A stretch of DNA of 64,000 nt from JAMLHH01 sp035515235 (GTDB lineage Bacteria; Bacteroidota; Bacteroidia; Chitinophagales; JADIYW01): contig DATJBS010000076.1 in assembly GCA_035515235.1 (NCBI GenBank), positions 7,476-71,475 of the forward strand, given 5' to 3'. This document shows positions 53,198-62,563 of this stretch, piece after piece. Position 1 is the stretch's first letter; every line of letters begins with the position of its first letter. The translations under genes were made by a program, and so were the position numbers. The notes under the pieces are model-generated. The model had not been told where the DNA came from and made no database searches. It saw only the letters and a list, made by a program, of their open reading frames with translations.

Positions 53198-54045
53198 TTA
53201 CTCAAACGACAATGACCATTATCAAAGGTAGTGGAGGGGAAAAGATATTAATTAAATATTTGATTCCTGATGCTTTGAAATCTACTACTCCAGTAGTCAT
53301 TATGCATGGTTTTAAAGGATTTATGAATTGGGGCCATTTCCCTTTGGTCGCTATGCAAATTGCTGAAAATGGACATCCTGTAGTGATGTTTAACTTTTCT
53401 CATAATGGTACTGCAGAGTATGCTCCTGATCAATTTGTAAAAATGAAGTTGTTCTCTGAAAACACTTATTCTAGAGAAGTAGAAGATATTGGATTTGTCT
53501 TAAATGAAATTGAAAATTCAGCTTTTCTAAAAGAGAATGGAGTCAATGGAAGTCAGGTGACATTAATCGGACATAGCAGAGGTGGAGGTGTAGCGATTTT
53601 GAAAGCTTCACAAGATGCGAGAGTTCAAAAATTGATTACATGGGCTGCAGTAGGCTCGTTTGGTTCTTTCTTTGGTCAAAATGAAGACTTATTGGAAGAA
53701 TGGAAAACAAAAGGTGTAATCAGTACTTTTAATTCTCGAACTCAGCAAGAAATGCCGATGAAGTATGATTTATATGAAGATGTTTTATTGAATCAAGATA
53801 AATTAGATGTTCAAAAAGCTGCTACTCAAATATCAATTCCGTGGTTGATTATTCACGGTGCGGATGATCCTACGATTCCAGTAGATGTGGCTTATCAATT
53901 TCATGAAATACAACCGAATTCTGAACTTTTCATTATGGAAAATGCTCACCATAATTTTGGCGGGAAGCATCCATTAGATGAAACTGCTGATATGGATCAG
54001 ATTCAGTTATTGATGCAACAAACTTTAAATTTTATTGAAAAGTAA
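53194..54045 (+). CDS. Alpha/beta hydrolase
   Basis: 283 residues. MHGFKGFMNWGHFP oxyanion-hole region, FNFSHNGTAEYAPD, nucleophile elbow GHSRGGG (Ser at about 129), DDPTIPVDVAYQ and a C-terminal HHNFGGKHP supplying Asp and His. Similar to dienelactone hydrolase-like esterases. No signal peptide. The start overlaps the TPR gene (ATGA). Confidence 0.83.
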   Translation: MITQTTMTIIKGSGGEKILIKYLIPDALKSTTPVVIMHGFKGFMNWGHFPLVAMQIAENGHPVVMFNFSHNGTAEYAPDQFVKMKLFSENTYSREVEDIGFVLNEIENSAFLKENGVNGSQVTLIGHSRGGGVAILKASQDARVQKLITWAAVGSFGSFFGQNEDLLEEWKTKGVISTFNSRTQQEMPMKYDLYEDVLLNQDKLDVQKAATQISIPWLIIHGADDPTIPVDVAYQFHEIQPNSELFIMENAHHNFGGKHPLDETADMDQIQLLMQQTLNFIEK

Positions 54046-54087
54046 CTGGGAGTGAAATAGGAATTTCCTAAAGTTTGATTTCAATGT

Positions 54088-54855
54088 TTATTTATAATAT
54101 TGATAACTTCTTTCGGTGATTTTCTCAGAATATCCATTTTTTAAAAGAGTTCTTTTTATCCAATTACCTTTTAAATCATATTCATAAGTCCACTTTAAGT
54201 TGATGATCTCTTTGTTACTCTCTTCGCTTTCTTCTATTATATTATGGTCGTCATCATATTTATAATTTGATTTCGAAAGTATATCTCCTTTGGAATGATA
54301 ATGAAACTCTTCTATTTTATTTCTACTGTTATCATATCTATAAGTACGAGATTCTATTAAATCACCATCAGAATTATAGATTTTAAGTTCAGTATTATTT
54401 CCAAAATCATCGTAGTCGTAAGTTTGTTTCAGTTCTAGTTTTCTGTCAGAATTGTATCTATTGCTCTCTATTATATTTCCAATGTCATCGTGTAGAAAAG
54501 TCCATTGTGTTTTTAATTGACCGATAGAATTGTAATAATTTTCTTCTATTTTATTTTCGATATCATCATATTTGATTAGAGATTTGGAATGTATAATTCC
54601 ATATGAAAAATGGATAATTTCAGTAATATTACCGCTTCTATTAAATTTTGTTTGAAATGCAATACTAGGTTGACGTTTCTCTTTTTCTGAAGTGGCGAGT
54701 TTGTCTGCTGATTGATATGAAAATTCATGAATAGCTTTCACCATTTCTTTTAAATTCTCTTTCGTCCAATCATTTTCTTTTTTGATAGATGTACAACTGT
54801 TTAAGAAAATAAACAGAGCAATAATCCAAACTACTCGATTGGTAATTTTTTTCAT
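54088..54855 (-). CDS. Lipoprotein with YD-type repeats
   Basis: 255 residues with a lipobox ending FLNSC (Cys21). Middle part (about 70-230): repeats of about 24 residues with YDDxGNxIExxxYNSDG (for example YDDFGNNTELKIYNSDGDLI). Such repeats recall Rhs/YD proteins or the RHS-like surface proteins of Bacteroidota, here in a small secreted form. Function unknown. Confidence 0.75.
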   Translation of the reverse strand: MKKITNRVVWIIALFIFLNSCTSIKKENDWTKENLKEMVKAIHEFSYQSADKLATSEKEKRQPSIAFQTKFNRSGNITEIIHFSYGIIHSKSLIKYDDIENKIEENYYNSIGQLKTQWTFLHDDIGNIIESNRYNSDRKLELKQTYDYDDFGNNTELKIYNSDGDLIESRTYRYDNSRNKIEEFHYHSKGDILSKSNYKYDDDHNIIEESEESNKEIINLKWTYEYDLKGNWIKRTLLKNGYSEKITERSYQYYK

Positions 54856-55012
54856 AATTCTATTTTTCTTTAGAATGTTTTAGACAAAAGAGATAAGTCA
54901 AGAAATTGGAACTTATCAAAAAAACATAATGATTTGAAACAAAATTCATCATCTGTTTAGTGTAATACCATCGACTCAAAAGGTGGTCTGTTGTCTATGG
55001 TCTGAATGCTTT

Positions 55013-55729
55013 CTACATCAAATCGTCAAATTGACGAATACCAATATGTCTAGAAGTCGTAAATCCTTCAGCGTATTCTGCACCAATAGGTCTTCCAAAA
55101 TCTTTCATTCTCCCTAATAGGAAATCAAAAAAATCTTCTCCTGAAATCGGAGTTTTAGGGTCAGTAGAAGCAGGGTCAAAAAATTGTGTTTTAAAAGTCT
55201 TGATAGCTTCTATTTTTTTCTGTTCAAACCCACTTACGTCTATTACAAAATCTGGTTTTAAATAATAATCCTGGATATAATGATATACGGACTTAGGTCT
55301 CCAATGTGTTTGAACTTGACTGTCTAACGATGTTTCGATTTTTTTTAAACCTGATAAAAAGCACGCATCTGCAATTAATTTTCCAGCTTTGCCATGATCA
55401 GGATGTCTGTCAGAAACTGAATTTGCCAAAACGATTTCAGGCTGATATTTTCTAATCATTCGTACGATGGCTAAAAGATGAGTTTCGTCATGTGTAAAAA
55501 ATCCGTCTCTAAAACCAAGATTAACTCTATCCACCAATCCCATCAACTTAGCTGAGTTAGCAGCTTCTATCAGTCGCTCTTCTGCACTGCCTCTAGTTCC
55601 TAATTCTCCTTGTGTCAGATCTACAACTGCTACTTTTTTACCTAAAGAGATATGTTTTAAAAGTGTAGCCGAACAAGAAATTTCTACGTCATCTGGATGC
55701 GCACCTAAAGCTAAAATATCAACTTTCAT
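55013..55729 (-). CDS. bshB1: Bacillithiol biosynthesis deacetylase BshB1
   Basis: 238 residues of the PIG-L/LmbE zinc hydrolase family. Zinc ligands in GAHPDDVE (His11, Asp14) and NSVSDRHPDHGKAG, plus the BshB1-type LTQGELGTRGSAEER. It removes acetyl from GlcNAc-malate to allow Cys addition. It sits 3 bp downstream of the GPx-like gene, on the same strand. Confidence 0.92.
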   Translation of the reverse strand: MKVDILALGAHPDDVEISCSATLLKHISLGKKVAVVDLTQGELGTRGSAEERLIEAANSAKLMGLVDRVNLGFRDGFFTHDETHLLAIVRMIRKYQPEIVLANSVSDRHPDHGKAGKLIADACFLSGLKKIETSLDSQVQTHWRPKSVYHYIQDYYLKPDFVIDVSGFEQKKIEAIKTFKTQFFDPASTDPKTPISGEDFFDFLLGRMKDFGRPIGAEYAEGFTTSRHIGIRQFDDLM

Positions 55730-55731
55730 AT

Positions 55732-56223
55732 TTATAATAATTTTTGGATGGCCTTTTTAACTTTTGGAGAATTCGGTTTTGTAATGGTCAAAAAATAATC
55801 GACTACTTGACCATCTTTATCGATTAAGTATTTCTGGAAATTCCAAAGAGGAGCGATGTTGACGTTACCGTTGAGTTTTTTATCTGTCAGAAATTTAAAA
55901 ACGTCGTGTTGTTCAGGACCTTTTTTGACATGAATTTTTTCTGTGATAGGAAAAGATACTCCGTAATTAATTTGACAAAATTCTTGTGCACCTTCATCGC
56001 TATTGGGTTCTTGACCTGCAAATTCATTAGAAGGCATTCCGATGATTTCTAGACCTTTATCTTTGTATTCTTTATAGAGATCTTCTAGTCCTTCAAATTG
56101 TGGCGTAAATCCACATTTGCTTGCTGTATTGACTACTAAAACGACTTTGCCTTTATATGCTGCGAGATCAATTTCTGCGCCTTTTGCGTTTTTTATCTTG
56201 TACTGGTGGAATGAATTCTTCAT
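55732..56223 (-). CDS. Glutathione peroxidase family thiol peroxidase
   Basis: 163 residues. Peroxidatic Cys37 in NTASKCGFTPQ (Cys rather than selenocysteine), GMPSNEFAGQEP with the Gln of the catalytic tetrad and WNFQKYLIDK with Trp and Asn. Bacterial members use thioredoxin or other small thiols; adjacency to bshB1 suggests bacillithiol. The first 56 bp overlap the end of the DUF4294 gene. Confidence 0.9.
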   Translation of the reverse strand: MKNSFHQYKIKNAKGAEIDLAAYKGKVVLVVNTASKCGFTPQFEGLEDLYKEYKDKGLEIIGMPSNEFAGQEPNSDEGAQEFCQINYGVSFPITEKIHVKKGPEQHDVFKFLTDKKLNGNVNIAPLWNFQKYLIDKDGQVVDYFLTITKPNSPKVKKAIQKLL

Positions 56224-56824
56224 TTTGTATTTCTTCTTTTATGCCGTCTCGTTGATAAATCATATCGAGATATCTCACGTATCTTTCTATTTCTTGGTCT
56301 TCTCCTTCAGGTGCATATTCTCTTTTCAAATCTTGGTTATAAAATTTGCCTAAGAAATTCCAGAACCCTGCAGAAAGACCATTTTTATATCCCTTTATTA
56401 AGTCAAAAGCAGTACGATTTGTTTCGCGATAAATCAATTTAGTGAGCATTTGCCCTTGAATTCTTGTTAAATCTTTCACGTCTTCGGTAAATTGTTTTTT
56501 AAGCATGTTTTCCATCTCGTTGATATACTTCTTCTTTTTTCTGTTTTTTTCAAGCATCCCAAGCTCCCGATCTAATTGGTCAACTAAATGTGATATCCTA
56601 AGTGCATAAGGATAAACCTTCTTTAAGTATAATTTATCTCTAGAAGTTAAGCCTAAGTTTTTAGGAATTGGAATAGCATACACATCCACTGGCTCTAATG
56701 TATAACCCATAAAAATAGTATCTGTCAATTCTATATTAGGGATTTTAATAGAGGGAAAAGAGCTGTCCTGACCGTAAGTTTTTACGTTGATTACTGTAAA
56801 TAATATAAAGATGTACCACTTCAT
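56168..56824 (-). CDS. DUF4294 domain protein
   Basis: 218 residues with an N-terminal signal (FILFTVINVKTYGQ). DUF4294 positions: IPNIELTDTIFMGYTLEPVDVYAIP, LYLKKVYPYALRISHLVDQLDRELG, LTRIQGQMLTKLIYRETN. Bacteroidota-specific, function unknown. First gene of the DUF4294, GPx, bshB1 unit. Confidence 0.85.
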   Translation of the reverse strand: MKWYIFILFTVINVKTYGQDSSFPSIKIPNIELTDTIFMGYTLEPVDVYAIPIPKNLGLTSRDKLYLKKVYPYALRISHLVDQLDRELGMLEKNRKKKKYINEMENMLKKQFTEDVKDLTRIQGQMLTKLIYRETNRTAFDLIKGYKNGLSAGFWNFLGKFYNQDLKREYAPEGEDQEIERYVRYLDMIYQRDGIKEEIQNEEFIPPVQDKKRKRRRN

Positions 56825-56930
56825 GTATATGGTTAATGCAAAAGTTGAACCTAAATTATTAAAAATTCTTCAGCTATGATTTTTTTGTGGATTTGATGAG
56901 CAGGTATTCACGATTTTTAAGAATTATAAA

Positions 56931-56966
56931 CAATAAAAAACCCTCAGGAATTGAACTCTGAGGGTT
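56931..56966 (-). terminator. Terminator of clpB
   Basis: Stem AACCCTCAG/CTGAGGGTT with a 10-nt loop, followed by TTTTTTATTG on the minus strand. Located 25 bp past the clpB stop. Confidence 0.85.
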
Positions 56967-56991
56967 AAAGTATTATTATTGGAGTGAATTT

Positions 56992-59604
56992 TTAATCAAT
57001 ATCTATTTTGTTTCTAAAGATGACTTTCCCATCCATAACGTCACAAACAATTGGAACATCTTTTTGAATTTTATCTCCAATAATCATTTTAGATAACTCG
57101 TTGATAATTTCTCTATTGATGAGTCTTTTTAAAGGTCTAGCTCCAAACTGTGGATCGTAACCTTCATGGCCAAACCACTCAACGGCTTCATTAGAAAACT
57201 CTAGTTGAACATCCATTGTTTTTAAAGTTTTTTGCAATTCTTTCAATTGTAAACGGACGATTTGAGTGATTTCAGATTCTATCAGAGGTTTGAACATGAT
57301 AATTTCATCAATTCTATTCAAGAACTCAGGTCTCATCGCTTTTTTCAATTCTTCGAAAACTAGAATTTTAGCAGTCTCAGTAGCAGAGAATAAATCATTT
57401 TCAGATTGAATATCTTTGAAAGTCTCTTGTATTAAGTGAGAGCCAATATTTGAAGTCATGATAATGAGTGTATTTTTAAAATCTACCACACGACCTTTAT
57501 TGTCCGTCAATCTACCATCTTCTAATACTTGCAATAAGATATTGAATACATCTGGATGAGCTTTTTCCACTTCATCTAATAATACTACAGAGTAGGGTCT
57601 TCTTCTGACAGCTTCTGTTAATTGTCCGCCTTCATCATATCCTACATATCCTGGAGGAGCTCCTATCAATCTTGAGACGGAATGTTTCTCCATGTATTCT
57701 GACATATCTATTCTGACCATTGCTTTCTCGTCGTCAAACATCAATTCAGCTAAAGCTTTGGCTAATTCAGTTTTCCCAACACCCGTAGTACCGATAAAAA
57801 TAAACGAACCTATTGGTTTCTTCGGATCACTCAATCCTGCTCTACTTCTACGGATAGCATCAGAAACTGCTTGGATAGCTTCCACCTGCCCGACAACTCT
57901 CTCATGCAAAAACTCTTCTAAATCCAATAGTTTTTTTCTTTCGGATTGTAGCATTTTAGTCACAGGGATACTTGTCCATTTAGAAATTACATCAGCAATA
58001 TCATCAGCTCCAACTTCTTCTTTAAGTAAACTATCGCCACTTTTTATTTCTTCGAGTTGATGTTCACTTTGTTTTAAAGCTTCTTCTGCTTCTTGAATTT
58101 TACCGTATCTTAATTCAGCTACTTTTCCATAATCTCCATTTCTTTCTGCTTGTTCTGCTTGAAGTCTATAGTTTTCTATGGCTAGTTTTTGTTTCTGAAT
58201 ATTGTCTAATACATTTTTCTCTCCTTCCCATTTAGATCTTAAAGCAGAGTTGGTTTCATTTAAGTCCGCAATCTGTCTAGATAGATCCTCTAATTTGACG
58301 TGATCATTTTCTCTTTTAATGGCTTCGCGTTCGATCTCTAACTGTCTTATTTTTCTTTCAAGCTCATCAATTTCTTCAGGTACAGAATCTATCTCTAGCC
58401 TTAATTTTGCTGCGGCTTCGTCGATTAAGTCAATTGCTTTATCTGGTAAAAAACGATCCGTGATATATCGAATAGATAAATCAACTGCAGCTATTATGGC
58501 TTCATCTTTTATAATGACTTTATGATGAGTTTCGTATCTCTCTTTTAATCCTCTAAGTATTGAAATCGTATCTTCTTTGCTAGGCTCTAAGACCATTACC
58601 TTTTGGAATCTTCTCTCAAGAGCTTTGTCTTTTTCAAAATACTTTTGATATTCATTCAGTGTAGTTGCTCCTACAGCTCTTAATTCTCCACGTGCTAGTG
58701 CAGGTTTCAAAATATTGGCAGCATCCATCGCACTGTCTCCTCCACCTCCAGCTCCAACAAGCGTGTGGATTTCGTCTATGAATAAAATGATTTGACCTTC
58801 AGAATCCGTCACTTCTTTGATAACAGCTTTTAATCGCTCTTCAAATTCTCCTTTGTATTTCGCTCCGGCAATCAATGAACCCATATCCAAAGAATAAATA
58901 ATCTTAGATTTTAAATTCTCAGGCACGTCTCCAATGGCGATTCTTTGTGCGATTCCTTCGGCGATTGCCGTTTTACCTGTACCAGGTTCTCCCACTAAAA
59001 TCGGATTATTTTTCGTCCTTCTAGAAAGAATATGTAATACTCTTCGGATTTCTTCATCTCGACCAATAACAGGGTCAAGTTTATTATTTTTAGCTAATTC
59101 GTTTAGATTTTTTGCATATTTATCTAAAGAATTGAAGGTGAGTTCTGAGCTGCTAGATTGCACTTTATTGCCTTTTCGAAGTTTAACAATAGTTTCCTTT
59201 AATTTCTTTTCATCTAATCCTACACTCTTTAAAAGCTTACTAGTGTCATCATTGATTGTCAATAATGCGAGTAAAAGATGTTCTAAAGAGACGTATTCAT
59301 CTTGCATTTCTTTCATCAAACTATTCGCTTTCATGAATACTTGTGAAAGATTTTGAGAAGGATATTTTACGTCGTCATTTCCTAATGTTGGAAGTTTTTC
59401 AATGATTTCTTGAACTCTCTGTTTGATGATTTGAGGATCAATATTGAATTGGTTGAATAAATAAGGAATATAATCTTTATCCACCTCCAAAATAGACTGC
59501 AACAGATGACAAGTGTCCATCGAAGGATTCTTTTTGTCAAATGCTAATTGCTGAGCTGCAGCTATGGCCTCTTGTGATTTTATGGTAAATTGATTCGGAT
59601 TCAT
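56992..59604 (-). CDS. clpB: ATP-dependent disaggregase ClpB
   Basis: 870 residues. Clp N domain, AAA1 with GEPGTGKTAIAEG, then the middle coiled coil (about 405-530), AAA2 with GTTGVGKTELAKAL and pore loop GYVGYDEGG. ClpB acts with DnaK to rescue aggregates. It stands alone; upstream sequence has a TTGACA-like element but no Bacteroidota -7 box of note. Confidence 0.96.
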   Translation of the reverse strand: MNPNQFTIKSQEAIAAAQQLAFDKKNPSMDTCHLLQSILEVDKDYIPYLFNQFNIDPQIIKQRVQEIIEKLPTLGNDDVKYPSQNLSQVFMKANSLMKEMQDEYVSLEHLLLALLTINDDTSKLLKSVGLDEKKLKETIVKLRKGNKVQSSSSELTFNSLDKYAKNLNELAKNNKLDPVIGRDEEIRRVLHILSRRTKNNPILVGEPGTGKTAIAEGIAQRIAIGDVPENLKSKIIYSLDMGSLIAGAKYKGEFEERLKAVIKEVTDSEGQIILFIDEIHTLVGAGGGGDSAMDAANILKPALARGELRAVGATTLNEYQKYFEKDKALERRFQKVMVLEPSKEDTISILRGLKERYETHHKVIIKDEAIIAAVDLSIRYITDRFLPDKAIDLIDEAAAKLRLEIDSVPEEIDELERKIRQLEIEREAIKRENDHVKLEDLSRQIADLNETNSALRSKWEGEKNVLDNIQKQKLAIENYRLQAEQAERNGDYGKVAELRYGKIQEAEEALKQSEHQLEEIKSGDSLLKEEVGADDIADVISKWTSIPVTKMLQSERKKLLDLEEFLHERVVGQVEAIQAVSDAIRRSRAGLSDPKKPIGSFIFIGTTGVGKTELAKALAELMFDDEKAMVRIDMSEYMEKHSVSRLIGAPPGYVGYDEGGQLTEAVRRRPYSVVLLDEVEKAHPDVFNILLQVLEDGRLTDNKGRVVDFKNTLIIMTSNIGSHLIQETFKDIQSENDLFSATETAKILVFEELKKAMRPEFLNRIDEIIMFKPLIESEITQIVRLQLKELQKTLKTMDVQLEFSNEAVEWFGHEGYDPQFGARPLKRLINREIINELSKMIIGDKIQKDVPIVCDVMDGKVIFRNKIDID

Positions 59605-59745
59605 ACTTATAATTTAATGGTTTTAGTATGAAATGTCAATTAATATACCGCATCAGATTTTCATTCAAAAAATTAAAATCTCCTGAAATAAAGTCACTGT
59701 CATAACAAAGCGTATGACAAGTTGTCTTGTATTGAAAGTAAAAAC

Positions 59746-60108
59746 TTACCTTTTGTCAGTAACGACTTGTTCTATTGCCCAACTAATTACGGAGAAAAGG
59801 ATAGAGAATAGTAAAGCGTTGATAAAGCCATCAATTTCAATCCCTGCGACAATTCTCACTGTCAGTAAAACTATTACAGTATTTATGACTAATTGGAATA
59901 ATCCTAAAGTCAAAAATGTAATCGGTAATGCAAATAGAGATAGAATGGGTTTGAGGAAAGTATTTAACAAACTCAATACTACTGCAAAAATAGTAGCTGT
60001 ATAAAATTTCTCTTGTGGAGTAGAGCCAATGAAATCAATAATATTGGTCAAATAGCTGATCAAAAGTATAGCGGCAACTCTAAATAATATTTTTATAATC
60101 CAGTTCAT
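59746..60108 (-). CDS. Phage-holin-like superfamily IV membrane protein
   Basis: 120 residues from the ATG at 60108 (15 extra codons possible upstream). Four hydrophobic segments, with ALPITFLTLGLFQLVINTVIVLL and IVAGIEIDGFINALLFSILFSVISW. This is the YvlD-type chromosomal family; despite the name it is not evidence for a prophage. Function unknown. Confidence 0.75.
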   Translation of the reverse strand: MNWIIKILFRVAAILLISYLTNIIDFIGSTPQEKFYTATIFAVVLSLLNTFLKPILSLFALPITFLTLGLFQLVINTVIVLLTVRIVAGIEIDGFINALLFSILFSVISWAIEQVVTDKR

Positions 60109-60180
60109 ATCCTTGTTTGTAAGATTTTTAAAATTGGACTCATTTTGATTCAATAACTATTTCAATTATTTTTATTGTGA

Positions 60181-60609
60181 ATGAGTACTACTTTCTTCAA
60201 AACTAAGATAATTGATAATAAAAAGCTGATTTTTGATCCGATAAGAAAAAAATATATTGTTCTTACACCGGAAGAAGAAGTTCGCCAAAATATTTTAGCT
60301 TATTTGGTAGAACACAAAAATTATCCTATCACTTATATTGCTGTTGAAAAACAAATCAAAGTTTCCGGTAAAAATAGAAGATTTGATATCGTGGTGTATG
60401 ATAAAGAGTTTGTTCCTATTGTTCTGATAGAATGTAAGCAACCAGAAGTTCCGCTGACTCAAAAAACGATGGAGCAAGCGACGATGTACAATTTGACATT
60501 AAAAGTCCCATTTTTAATTATCACCAATGGCAAACAACATTTTGTAGTAAAAGTGAATTTGGAAAGTGGTGAATATGAATTTTTACAAGAAGTGCCTATT
60601 TTATTTTAA
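60181..60609 (+). CDS. HsdR N-terminal-like nuclease domain protein, solitary
   Basis: 142 residues. EEEVRQNILAYLVEHKNYP, VEKQIKVSGKNRRFDIVVYD and LIECKQPEVPLTQKTMEQA give the PD-(D/E)xK core: Asp in RFDIVV and E-x-K in IECK. It resembles the N-terminal domain of type I restriction HsdR proteins, but no methylase or specificity subunit is nearby. Common in Bacteroidota; function unknown. Confidence 0.82.
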   Translation: MSTTFFKTKIIDNKKLIFDPIRKKYIVLTPEEEVRQNILAYLVEHKNYPITYIAVEKQIKVSGKNRRFDIVVYDKEFVPIVLIECKQPEVPLTQKTMEQATMYNLTLKVPFLIITNGKQHFVVKVNLESGEYEFLQEVPILF

Positions 60610-60666
60610 AGACCATTGTTTTATATTGTATTAGCAGTATTTTTACTTTGAAATTAACTTAAAGTC

Positions 60667-61914
60667 ATGTGTTTAAATATTAAATTCTTTGTAATTGCTC
60701 TTGCATTTTTATCATTGAATATATTTTCTTTGAGTGCTATTACTGTAGGATGCACAGATTCAAAAGCAACGAATTATAATGCAGTAGCGACGCTCAATGA
60801 CGGTTCCTGTAAATACAAAGAGACTTATACTGAGCCTATTTTACTCACTCAACTTACTTCTGAAATTTCAGAAACATCCGGAATTTTCTATCATGAAGGA
60901 AATTTATGGACGCATAATGACAGTGGAGATGATGCTATTTTATATGCAATAGATATGAATTCAGGAGAGGTGATTCATAGAGTTGTGATTGCAAATGTAC
61001 CGACAGTAGATTGGGAAGATATTACCTTGGATGACGATTATGTGTACATCGGCGATATAGGAAATAACAGTGGAAATAGAAAAGATTTAAGTATAGTAAA
61101 ACTTCCTTTATCAGAATTGATGAATGATACCGCTTTTGCGACAGTGATGTATTTTAATTATTTGGATCAAACAGACTTTTCAAGTCAGCCAGAAAATAAT
61201 GATTTTGATGCAGAAGCTATTGTTGCTTTAGGAGATAGCTTATACATTTTTTCTAAAAATTGGAAAAATTTAAAATCACGAGTCTATGCTTTACCCAAAT
61301 CATTTGAGCAATATACGGCTTCAGTGGTCAGTACATTGTCTATCAACGGATTAGTGACAGGTGCAGATTATTCGCAAGAAGAAAATGCCATCATTCTTTG
61401 TGGATACAATAAGCTTTTGCAGCCCTTTGTTTATTTACTTTGGGACTTTAATACTCCAAAAATGTCTGAAGGAAATCAACGTAAAATTAATTTGAATCTC
61501 CCATTTCATCAGGTGGAAGGAGTTGCATTTAATAATTTACAAAAGTTGTATTTGACAAATGAAGCGATAGCTAATAAATTTATGAAGATAAATGCTGCTC
61601 TGCATGAGCTGGATGCTTCTCAATGGATTAATAGTCATATTGTTGAAGATGGTGTTTTGAATTTTAAAGACAGTAAAACCATTAATTTATTTCCGAATCC
61701 TTCTACAGACCTTTTGAATATAGAGTGGAATATCTCATTGAAAATATTTCAGATAGATATCTATGATGTCAATGGAAAATATTCTGAAAGTTGGCCAGTA
61801 AATGATATTGATAACAGTTTACAATTAGATGTATCCTACTTAAAAAAAGGAGCATATTTAATGAAGCTTTTAGGGAAAGATGAAATTCATTATAAAAAAT
61901 TCGTTAAGCAATAA
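60667..61914 (+). CDS. Secreted protein with T9SS C-terminal sorting domain
   Basis: 415 residues. A signal peptide, then GCTDSKATNYNAVATLNDGSC, a Cys-flanked Bacteroidota calcium-type motif. The middle is a propeller-like domain (TSEISETSGIFYHEGNLWTH, VDWEDITLDDDYVYIGDIG). The C-terminal 80 residues (LFPNPSTDLLNIEWN to KKGAYLMKLLGKDEI) are the type A sorting domain. It is exported by the type IX system and attached at the surface or released. The substrate is unknown. Confidence 0.82.
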   Translation: MCLNIKFFVIALAFLSLNIFSLSAITVGCTDSKATNYNAVATLNDGSCKYKETYTEPILLTQLTSEISETSGIFYHEGNLWTHNDSGDDAILYAIDMNSGEVIHRVVIANVPTVDWEDITLDDDYVYIGDIGNNSGNRKDLSIVKLPLSELMNDTAFATVMYFNYLDQTDFSSQPENNDFDAEAIVALGDSLYIFSKNWKNLKSRVYALPKSFEQYTASVVSTLSINGLVTGADYSQEENAIILCGYNKLLQPFVYLLWDFNTPKMSEGNQRKINLNLPFHQVEGVAFNNLQKLYLTNEAIANKFMKINAALHELDASQWINSHIVEDGVLNFKDSKTINLFPNPSTDLLNIEWNISLKIFQIDIYDVNGKYSESWPVNDIDNSLQLDVSYLKKGAYLMKLLGKDEIHYKKFVKQ

Positions 61915-62063
61915 ACTTCATTTTAAATATTTCTGGCTCAAATATTAAACAGTAAAGTCTCTTTATTTTCATCTGATTTATCATCAATGATTATATTATT
62001 GTATTTGAGTACTTGAATTCTTTTATATTCGTAAGTATTATTGACCAATAAAAAATTTTATCA

Positions 62064-62546
62064 ATGAGTTTTCAAACAGCAGATTTATATGATGCTAACG
62101 AAGGGAAAGTAAATGTATGCTTGCCACTTTTTCAATCTTATGGTGCAAAAAGTAAATTTTACGGTCAAATAGTAACGCTTAAATGTCACGAAGACAATAC
62201 TTTGGTGGGAGATACTTTGCGAAACGAAAATGGTCAAGGAAAAGTATTAGTGATTGATGGTGGAGGTTCTTTAAGATGTGCTTTAGTTGGAGATTTGATT
62301 GCTGCGGCAGCTGTCAAAAATGAATGGGCAGGTATTATTGTTTTTGGTTGTATAAGAGATAGTGTAGAAATTAACAATATGGAAATTGGAATAAAAGCTC
62401 TAAACACTAATCCCACAAAAACAGTTAAACGCAAGACGGGCTTACTCAATGAAATAATAAATTTTGCAAATGTTACTTTCTATCCTAATGCTTATGTATA
62501 TTCAGATGAAGATGGAATACTAGTAAGTGATATTGCTTTAATATAA
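62064..62546 (+). CDS. RraA-family protein (ribonuclease E activity regulator)
   Basis: 160 residues: TADLYDANEGKV, GKVLVIDGGGSLRCALVGDLIAAAAV, GIIVFGCIRDSVEINNMEIGIKAL, KRKTGLLN. In E. coli RraA inhibits RNase E; many relatives are 4-hydroxy-4-methyl-2-oxoglutarate aldolases. RNase E is present in many Bacteroidota, so either role is possible. The next gene starts 17 bp downstream. Confidence 0.9.
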   Translation: MSFQTADLYDANEGKVNVCLPLFQSYGAKSKFYGQIVTLKCHEDNTLVGDTLRNENGQGKVLVIDGGGSLRCALVGDLIAAAAVKNEWAGIIVFGCIRDSVEINNMEIGIKALNTNPTKTVKRKTGLLNEIINFANVTFYPNAYVYSDEDGILVSDIALI

Positions 62547-62563
62547 ATTATTTAGGAGGTGAA

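Noticed and set aside
59611..59639. TTGACA-17 bp-TAAATT as a sigma-70-type promoter of clpB
   Set aside because: Bacteroidota use a different consensus and the element would start transcription at the ATG; likely chance.
59746..60108. Holin-like gene as sign of a prophage
   Set aside because: YvlD-type proteins are chromosomal and no phage genes are near.
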